Shown: positions 34,470-41,200 of the stretch, one piece after another
How the letters are laid out: every line of letters starts with the position of its first letter
Numbering within the stretch: the stretch's first letter is position 1
Assembly: GCF_022174665.1 (NCBI RefSeq)
Contig: NZ_CP076562.1
Location: 1,625,001-1,689,000 of the forward strand
Direction of reading: 5' to 3'
Length of the DNA stretch: 64,000 bases
From: Eubacterium sp. MSJ-33
GTDB taxonomy: Bacteria > Bacillota > Clostridia > Lachnospirales > Lachnospiraceae
Translations under genes and position numbers: made by a program
The notes under the pieces: model-generated
Databases searched by the model: none
Told to the model about the DNA's origin: nothing
What the model saw: only the letters and a program-made list of their open reading frames with translations

Positions 34470-35672
34470 TTACGCTTTCGCGTTTATTTTTTTCTTTGGT
34501 TCTTCCACAAGTTCACCCGCCTTCTTTAAAGCAAGCTTCGTGATGACCGGGCCTATCAGTTCATAGATCACAACGCCGCACAGCACGATTGTCTGGATCT
34601 GGGCTGCGTACTGCGGCAGAGATTTACCCGCAGATGTTGCAAGTCCGATTGCAACGCCTTCCTGCGGAACCAGTGTAAGACCAAGCCATTTTTGAACAAC
34701 CTTCGGTGCCTTCGATATCTTCGCGCCAAACGCAGCACCAAGTGCCTTTCCTACGATACGGCCTACAACATAAACCGCACCAACAACTCCGACAGATACA
34801 ATAACTGTGACATCCAGCGATGCGCCGGACAGGATGAAAAACATCATATAGATCGGTGGTGTGATACGATCCAGTGGCTCATAGATTTTGTCGCTCTGCT
34901 TTGAAATATTCACAAAAATCGTGCTGAGCATCATGCAGGCAAGCAGGGAAGAAAATCCAACCATATCAGAGACACCAACACACAAGCAGATCATCATGAT
35001 TGTGATTGCCAGCCTGTTTCCACGTCCTGTGTAGAACTTCACAAGGATTGCCATGATTACGCCAAGCACAGCGCCAAATAACAATCCGCCGAATATCTCA
35101 ATACAAGGAGCAATCAGAAGTTTGCCAACCGGTGCACTGCCACTCGAGCTGATTACATTCGCCACCGCCATCGAAAGTCCATATGCGACCAATGCAACCG
35201 CATCATCAAGTGCCACAACCGGAAGCAGGGTGCTTGTCACAGGGCCTTTCGTCTTATACTGTTTCACGATCATCATTGTAGATGCCGCTGCTGTCGCGGA
35301 TGCGATCGCACCAAGAGCCAGCGCGAAGCTGACATTATATCCAAGCAGAAGCAGGATTGTGTCTACGACAAATACCGCTCCCATACCTTCTGTAATTCCA
35401 ACAATAATCGGAGCTTTTCCGACTTTTTTCAAGAATGTTGTCTTGAACTCCGCGCCGATAGAAAATGCGATACAGCCAAGTGCCAACTCCGTTAACAGAT
35501 CCATGCTGTCAATTAATTCTTCGCTCAGGATCTTCAGGCAGTTCGGACCAATCAGCAGTCCGATTACCAGGTAACCTGTCACATTCGGAAGCCTCATCTG
35601 TTTGACAATCTTGCCCGCGATCAGTGCCGCCAACAGCATGATTCCCAAATACGTTAGTATATTTAAATCCAT
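34470..35672 (-). CDS. cation:proton antiporter, CPA2-like
   Basis: The 400-residue protein has about 11-12 membrane helices. MRLPNVTGYLVIGLLIGPN is the first Na/H-exchanger signature, and VALDDAVALVAYGLSMA contains the two consecutive Asp residues of the transport site. No C-terminal RCK/TrkA domain is fused, unlike Kef systems. A PII-like protein gene lies 2 bp upstream and probably supplies the regulatory subunit. Ion specificity (K+ or Na+) is not decidable. Confidence 0.85.
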   Translation of the reverse strand: MDLNILTYLGIMLLAALIAGKIVKQMRLPNVTGYLVIGLLIGPNCLKILSEELIDSMDLLTELALGCIAFSIGAEFKTTFLKKVGKAPIIVGITEGMGAVFVVDTILLLLGYNVSFALALGAIASATAAASTMMIVKQYKTKGPVTSTLLPVVALDDAVALVAYGLSMAVANVISSSGSAPVGKLLIAPCIEIFGGLLFGAVLGVIMAILVKFYTGRGNRLAITIMMICLCVGVSDMVGFSSLLACMMLSTIFVNISKQSDKIYEPLDRITPPIYMMFFILSGASLDVTVIVSVGVVGAVYVVGRIVGKALGAAFGAKISKAPKVVQKWLGLTLVPQEGVAIGLATSAGKSLPQYAAQIQTIVLCGVVIYELIGPVITKLALKKAGELVEEPKKKINAKA

Positions 35673-35674
35673 GA

Positions 35675-36022
35675 TTACGCACCCAGTCCTTCCACAAATG
35701 ATACTGGAAGTGCAAACATAATTCCGGTGTTTGGCTTATCCAGACCGATTACATCGTTAATCGTCTTGCGTGCTTTCTTCATCTCCTCGTCATTTACAAC
35801 AAAGAACATCATCTTTACTACTTCATGGTCATCGTCATCTGCAAGAATGGAACGAAGCATCCCAAAGATCGGGAGATCGTCCATCTTCTCAACGACACTC
35901 GCCATACCGGTACCATCTACGATCGTACCGCCATGAACACCTTCTTCTACAAGCTCCTTGCAAATCTCGCTTACCAGATCTTCATGTTTCAAAATTACCA
36001 CAAGCAAATTCATGTTACTCAT
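35675..36022 (-). CDS. PII-like small regulatory protein
   Basis: The 115-residue product has the alternating beta-alpha-beta pattern of ferredoxin-like PII proteins: MNLLVVILKHEDLVSEICKE, then GVHGGTIVDGTGMASV (a glycine-rich stretch like the nucleotide-binding B/T-loop region), and a C-terminal VVNDEEMKKARKTINDVIG segment. The T-loop tyrosine site of GlnB is absent. RBS GGAGGATGGAGAAAG precedes ATG 36022. The near-overlap with the antiporter gene suggests direct regulation of transport, by analogy with other PII-like/transporter pairs. Confidence 0.65.
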   Translation of the reverse strand: MSNMNLLVVILKHEDLVSEICKELVEEGVHGGTIVDGTGMASVVEKMDDLPIFGMLRSILADDDDHEVVKMMFFVVNDEEMKKARKTINDVIGLDKPNTGIMFALPVSFVEGLGA

Positions 36023-36072
36023 CTTTCTCCATCCTCCATATTCTTCTTATATCGAGCAAATATCATGTATTC

Positions 36073-36140
36073 GAAGATGTATGTAGATATGATTCTACAC
36101 AGACGCGCTCTGTTTTAGAATCATATCTACATACATCTTC
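36073..36140. repeat. perfect 25-bp intergenic palindrome
   Basis: Arms 36073-36097 and 36116-36140 are exact reverse complements over 25 bp. The 18-nt loop contains an inner stem ACAGA/TCTGT around CGCGC. The loop word CAGACGCGCTC (36100-36110) also occurs at the edge of the core of the elements at 7942 and 25074. There is no T-run on either side. It lies between the HAD phosphatase and the PII-like gene and may be a third, shortened member of the same family. Confidence 0.85.
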
Positions 36141-36166
36141 CATCTACATAGCAGTCTTGTTCGACA

Positions 36167-36820
36167 CTATATTAACTCCTTCAGGCGGTCAATGCGTCCG
36201 AATTCGTATACTTTCTTTGCGTACTGTTTCGTAATGTCGTTTGGCTCAATCAGATCGATTACCATGACCGGATACATACCTGCGCGACCGGCAGACAGGA
36301 TTCCGTTGATAGAATCTTCCACCGCGATTGCTTCCTCCGGCTTCACGTCTAACATCTCACACGCTTTTAAGTAAATATCCGGTGCCGGTTTACCGTGTTC
36401 CACCGTATCGCCGAACACCAGCTCGTCAAAATACCGGTCAATATGATGGGCTTTCAGATATCCGGTTGCACGCTCACGTACCGTAGATGTTGCAAGTCCG
36501 ACTTTGACACCCTTTTCCTTCAGATATTTCAATGTCTCCGCGACACCCGGCTTTAATTCTACACCATGTGCCTGTATATGTGCATCTAATTTGTTCACAA
36601 CGGCTTCCCGGAAATCAAAATAGTCGATTCCCATTCCTACAACTTCCTCGAACCGCTCTTTGTTCGTGTATTTCGTGCCACCTGCAATTTTCTCACATGC
36701 AACAAGCATCACATCATCCGGAATTCCAAGCTTCCTGCCTTCTTCTAACTGAAATCGTCGATATAATTTCTCGGTGTCCGTAATCACACCATCCATATCA
36801 AATACAACTGCTCGAAACAT
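36167..36820 (-). CDS. HAD-family phosphatase/phosphomutase (beta-phosphoglucomutase-like)
   Basis: The 217-residue protein starts MFRAVVFDMDGVITDTEKLY, carrying HAD motif I (DMDGVITDTE, nucleophile Asp and general acid Asp). Motif II is GLATSTVRERA, motif III/IV are KPAPDIYLKACEML and AVEDSINGI. The helical cap is of the PGMB type (subfamily IA). Substrate is a sugar phosphate or similar; it cannot be named. RBS CGGAGGAAGAAAG precedes ATG 36820. Confidence 0.88.
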   Translation of the reverse strand: MFRAVVFDMDGVITDTEKLYRRFQLEEGRKLGIPDDVMLVACEKIAGGTKYTNKERFEEVVGMGIDYFDFREAVVNKLDAHIQAHGVELKPGVAETLKYLKEKGVKVGLATSTVRERATGYLKAHHIDRYFDELVFGDTVEHGKPAPDIYLKACEMLDVKPEEAIAVEDSINGILSAGRAGMYPVMVIDLIEPNDITKQYAKKVYEFGRIDRLKELI

Positions 36821-36858
36821 CTTCTTTCTTCCTCCGTTGTTTTACGTAACAAGAAGGA

Positions 36859-36876
36859 AGTTGGATATATCCAACT
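36859..36876 (-). terminator. hairpin after the AT-rich cassette
   Basis: AGTTGGATATATCCAACT is an 18-bp perfect palindrome followed on the minus strand by TCCTTCTTGTT. It lies 10 bp beyond the stop of the second cassette gene and could be a weak terminator. Confidence 0.5.
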
Positions 36877-36886
36877 CCCCTCATCT

Positions 36887-37114
36887 TCAACCAACCAACG
36901 CATCTGGTTCAATAGGAGATTCATCATCATAAAAATCCGGTTGCGTTGAAATAAGTCGAATAACATCAGACGGCGTTACCGATGAATTATTTTTAAGATA
37001 ATTCATGATTAAATCTAAGTGTGTTTCTTTTTCATCCGCATAATCAACAACACTGTCAATAAATTCAAAATACGCATTTGGTATTTTATTTAATCTCTCA
37101 ATCAACTCTTCCAT
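36887..37114 (-). CDS. small acidic protein, possible immunity/antitoxin partner
   Basis: I do not recognise this 75-residue protein. It is acidic (many Asp/Glu, ending YDDESPIEPDALVG), predicted helical in residues 1-45, and has the strong RBS AAGGAGG. It starts 5 bp past the stop of the preceding 79-codon gene, whose product is basic. The basic/acidic pairing, low GC content compared with neighbours and isolated promoter resemble toxin-immunity or toxin-antitoxin cassettes, where the second gene often encodes the acidic partner. That function is inference only. Confidence 0.6.
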   Translation of the reverse strand: MEELIERLNKIPNAYFEFIDSVVDYADEKETHLDLIMNYLKNNSSVTPSDVIRLISTQPDFYDDESPIEPDALVG

Positions 37115-37119
37115 GATTT

Positions 37120-37359
37120 TTACCTCCTTTTTGATCTTACTAATTTTCTTGAATAAATATTATAACTGTTGAATCCATGATTTTCAAAATAATATTTATA
37201 ACACTTATTATCTAACGCATACGAATAATGAATACATAATTCTTGATTTTCATATTTACTATAATTTGTATTTATTTCATGTTCTATTTTAGATCTTTCT
37301 TTTGGATTTAATTTACGAGTTGGAAATTCAAATTGTTTACTTCCATCGTCAAATCTCAT
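37120..37359 (-). CDS. small basic protein, possible toxin-like partner
   Basis: This 79-residue protein, MRFDDGSKQFEFPTRKLN and onward, is basic with a KLVRSKRR tail and is rich in Tyr, Asn and Lys. It looks like a free-standing version of the short C-terminal modules of polymorphic toxins, but I cannot name a family. ATG 37359 follows AAGGGGG. An in-frame ATG at 37413 lies upstream of the promoter elements and is preceded by a stop. Codon use is AT-rich (AAT, TAT, AAA), unlike the flanking PP2C and HAD genes, which suggests recent transfer. Confidence 0.6.
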   Translation of the reverse strand: MRFDDGSKQFEFPTRKLNPKERSKIEHEINTNYSKYENQELCIHYSYALDNKCYKYYFENHGFNSYNIYSRKLVRSKRR

Positions 37360-37374
37360 ATTATCCCCCTTGTT

Positions 37375-37403
37375 ATTTAATATATCACAAGCTATCTTGT
37401 CAA
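37375..37403 (-). promoter_or_regulatory. promoter of the AT-rich two-gene cassette
   Basis: On the minus strand TTGACA (37398-37403) is followed by TATTAA/TTAAAT words 15-17 bp downstream, then the AAGGGGG RBS. TTGACA sits inside an inverted repeat ACTATCTTGACAAGATAG (37393-37410), a possible operator. Confidence 0.55.
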
Positions 37404-37426
37404 GATAGTACATACGATTTTACATT

Positions 37427-38158
37427 TCATCCTGCCACACGAACGACAATTGCAGAATAATTATCGGTTTTTGTCATATCTGCCCGCTTGAGCACAAATC
37501 GTTCCATCGCATCCAGCCACGCCTGCGCTGTATCCGTTCCTTTCAGCGTGTCAAGCAGTTCTTCCTCGTAAACATATTCCCAAAATCCATCTGTCATCAG
37601 CGCAAATGCCTGCGTCTCCCCACGCTCTAACACCGCACTCACATCATATGTCTTGCTGCCCCATTTTGCGCCCATCGCACGAAGCAACTTGTTCCGATCT
37701 TCGTGTTCCCGGATCTCCGATTCCTTAATCTCACCTGTATCACATAGAATCTGAACCAGACTGTGATCTCTTGTTTTCTGATATTTTGTGCCGTTATCGT
37801 AGACCCGGTACAGACGGCTGTCCCCGATATGTGCCCACTGTATAAGCTCTGGTGTGATCACAAGTACAACGAGTGTCGTCTTCATTGAATTGCGCAGATC
37901 TCTCCGTTCCTGCTCTGCAAGCAGGTCTTTCTGCGCCTGCTCAAATGCATCCTTAAAAAATCCTGCATAATATCCCTGTTTTGAAAATATCTCTGCTACG
38001 CTCGCCGCAACCAGTTCCGATGCAACCTCTCCACAGGCATGTCCTCCAAGTCCGTCACACAAAATCAGACACAATTGATCTTTATATGTTGCTTTTCGTA
38101 TGTAATCCTCGTTGTGATCTCTTCCCCCACGTTTTGTCAGCATCGCAACATCTACCAT
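37427..38158 (-). CDS. PP2C-family Ser/Thr phosphatase (second copy of the island)
   Basis: The 243-residue phosphatase has the PPM motifs: GGRDHNEDYI near the N-terminus (metal Asp/Glu), LILCDGLGGHACGEVAS (motif with Asp-Gly-x-Gly-Gly), WAHIGDSRLYRV and ALMTDGFWEY, ending with KTDNYSAIVV. Metal-dependent PP2Cs reverse Hanks-type kinase phosphorylation. ATG 38158 follows GGAGG; the frame extends to 38239 without an RBS. It lies 135 bp downstream of the giant Ig-like gene and its terminator, in the same direction as the kinase operon. It is a clear paralogue in family, not close sequence, of the PP2C at 46882. Confidence 0.9.
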   Translation of the reverse strand: MVDVAMLTKRGGRDHNEDYIRKATYKDQLCLILCDGLGGHACGEVASELVAASVAEIFSKQGYYAGFFKDAFEQAQKDLLAEQERRDLRNSMKTTLVVLVITPELIQWAHIGDSRLYRVYDNGTKYQKTRDHSLVQILCDTGEIKESEIREHEDRNKLLRAMGAKWGSKTYDVSAVLERGETQAFALMTDGFWEYVYEEELLDTLKGTDTAQAWLDAMERFVLKRADMTKTDNYSAIVVRVAG

Positions 38159-38240
38159 ACGTAAACCTCCTACCGTATATTCCCTGTCACCGTTTTGTTT
38201 CTTACGATTATAATATGCACACGCTTTGTTTGCAAGCAAA

Positions 38241-38266
38241 ACAGGAGCATATCACTATGCCCCTGT
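38241..38266 (-). terminator. terminator after the giant Ig-like gene
   Basis: An 11-bp stem with one mismatch (ACAGGGGCATA / TATGCTCCTGT on the minus strand, 4-nt loop) is followed by TTTTGCTTGC. It lies 26 bp past the stop codon and separates the PP2C gene, so the latter needs its own promoter or read-through. Confidence 0.78.
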
Positions 38267-38292
38267 CATTTCTTACTCGGTTTTAGCTCCGA

Positions 38293-41200
38293 TTATTTAC
38301 TTTTTTTCTTCTTTGCGGCTATTGCAAATGCTGCTCCACCGCCACCGATCAATACAAGTGCACCGACACCAATCAATACATACAGGAGTACATGACTCTT
38401 CTCTCCATATGTAAAGCCGATTGTTTTCTCAGCCACATTTCCGGCTGCATCATGTGCTTTCATTGTAAGCTTATAGTCGCCCTTATCTGCAACTGTCAGC
38501 GTTGCAGCGTTGTCCTTGATCTCAATTGGGGAACCGTTCAGAGATACCTCATCCAGAATATCCTCATCCAACTGCAAAGACACATTGATATCATACTGTG
38601 CGTTCTTGATCTCTCCATCTTCCACACCTGTTACAATAAATGTCGGTGCTTTCGTATCCAGATTGAAGTTTACAGTTTCCTCCGCCTTATTTCCAAGCTC
38701 GTCTTCTGCAGTAATCTTCATCTCATACGCACCATCCTCAATCTCGGATGTTCCATCATATTCACTGCCATTCAGATACATATGTACATCACAGACTGTC
38801 AGGTCATAGATGATATCATTGAGATCATAATCCCATGCAAAGCTTGTCAGCGTTCCTGCGTAAGCACTCAGGACTTTCTCATCAATCACAGGTTTTGTCT
38901 TATCGATTGTGAACGATACTTCCTGTGTATCCTCATTTCCTGCTGCATCAGAACAGGTAATCTGGAGTTTATATACACCATCCTCTGTGAAGATGCTTCG
39001 AATGATTGTAGACGGTGCAGACGGATTGTAGCCTGTCACCTGAATATTCTCTGTCTTCTCCTTGTAAGATGTTGTATCCAGATAAGTTCTTGTTGCATTG
39101 ACACGGACTGACTTTGTCAGATAGAAATCCTCATCAATCTGCGCCTGGAACTCTACTTCCTTCGTGGTCTTGTCATTGTTTGATACACCGTTCAGCGTGA
39201 TGATTGGTTTTCCTGTATCAATTCTAACTGTATAGCTGGTCGCTTCTGCAGTATGACCGGCACGGTCTTTACCAGTAAATGTAACCTTATATTCACCTGT
39301 CTCAGTCAAAGATTCCGTGAGTGTTGTCACTCGTGCAGTCGGCTTAAAGTCGATCGTTTTGTATGTAGACTCTGCTGCACTGTCACTTGCTTTCCGTGTG
39401 ATTGTAATCGTACCGGAAGCATCTTTCCAGAATGCCTCTGTCATACTGAAGGTTAATGTTGTTCCCGCCTTCAGAGTAGAACCGGAAGCAGCGCCACTGA
39501 TCGTAAGTTCCGGTGCAGTCTTATCAATACGGAACTGTACTGTCTTATCTGCACTTCTGTTTCCTGCCCGGTCGATTGAGTATGCTTTCACTATATAATC
39601 GGCCTCATCTGCAAATCCGAAAGAACGATTATCCGTCTTCAAAACATCCGCTGTAACCGGAAGCTGATCCGGGAGAGTCTTAATGAGCTGATAATTAAAG
39701 TCACCTACATCTTCATTTGCATCATTCACAGAGAAAGACACAACCGAATTGGATGTGAGATCTACTTCACCCATATTCTCGTTATAAATCATACCACCAT
39801 TGATAACTGCTGTGATAGCAGGAGCTACCGTATCTTTGATGAACACAACCTGTTTTGTCACTGCCTGGTTTCCGGCTTCATCAATCGCATCAATCCGGAT
39901 CGTGTGCGCACCTTCGTCGGTTGCTGTATAGATACCCTGATACTTGTTTGTACCCTGTACCGCAGCCCAGTCAACATTCACGCGGCTGCCATTGTCTGTT
40001 ACGGTTACCTTCGATCCCCTGATGTTCACATCTTCAAAAGTCAAAAGAACGGATACATTCGAGCGATAGAAATAATCGCAATCAGTACCATCGAAGTTCT
40101 TGCCCGGCTGCTTACCCGCAGTTGTTCCATCCTGAATCTTCGCCGTCACAACCGGAATCGTATTATCCACACGGAACGAGACAGCCTCTTCACTTGTATT
40201 CGCTGCCTTATCTGTCACTCTCAAAGTAATTGTATAATCACCATCTGTCGCGTCCTTACCAAGCAGATCTGTAATCGTGAACCTGCCATCCTGCTTCGTC
40301 AGCACCTGATTTCCAGCATCACATAATGTCTTTGTAATATCTGTATCTGGTCCCTGTACTGTGATAGCAGCCACATTCAATGTGTAATCATCTGCTACAT
40401 CTGCCTGTATATTTACAGTGCCTGCTAACGGATCTGTGAACGCAGTCTTTCCATTGACATTCAATACCATGGTTGGTTTTTTTGTATCTTTCACGAACTC
40501 AACCGTCTTTTCCTCTGCATTATTTCCGGCATTATCCTTCGCGTTTATTCGAATTACATGCTTACCTTCCGATTTTGCAACATAGACTGCCTGATACTTA
40601 TTTGTTCCGTTTACCTGTGTCCATGTTACATTAACAGCATCCCCGTTGTCTATAACATCCACATTTGTTGGAGAAATATTTGTATCCTCATATGTAAGCA
40701 GCATTGTTACATCGGATCCATAATAATAGTCACAGACTGTTCCATCGAAGTTCGTTCCGGGCTGCTTTCCTGCGGTTACTCCATCTGTAATCTTTACTGT
40801 TACAACAGGACTTATGTTATCCACTACAAACGAAACTGTCTTGAAATTACTGCGTCCGGACTTATCTGTGACGGTAACCGTAATTTCATATTTTCCATCC
40901 GCAACATTCTCTTCAAGCAATGCATCCAGCGAATAATTCTTCGAAACAAGCGGTGTTCCCTCTATATCACTGCAGATAGTTTTCTCCACAGAAGATCCAT
41001 CCGGTTTCACAATCTTTATGGTTGCTTTCTCGATTGTCAGATTGTCAGAAACCGTGGTGTTAACTGATATTGTACCTGCAATCGGATTTAAAAAGCCGAT
41101 TTCACCATTGACTGTAAGTTCTGCCTCCGGCGCATGTTTATCAACCTTTATCCGATATTCTTTGTCAGCAATCATCTCATTCTGGCACATATCCTTCGCT

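Noticed and set aside
36784..36966. 60-codon minus-strand frame overlapping the end of the AT-rich cassette
   Set aside because: No RBS, overlaps the strongly supported 75-codon gene in another frame and runs through the hairpin into the HAD gene leader.
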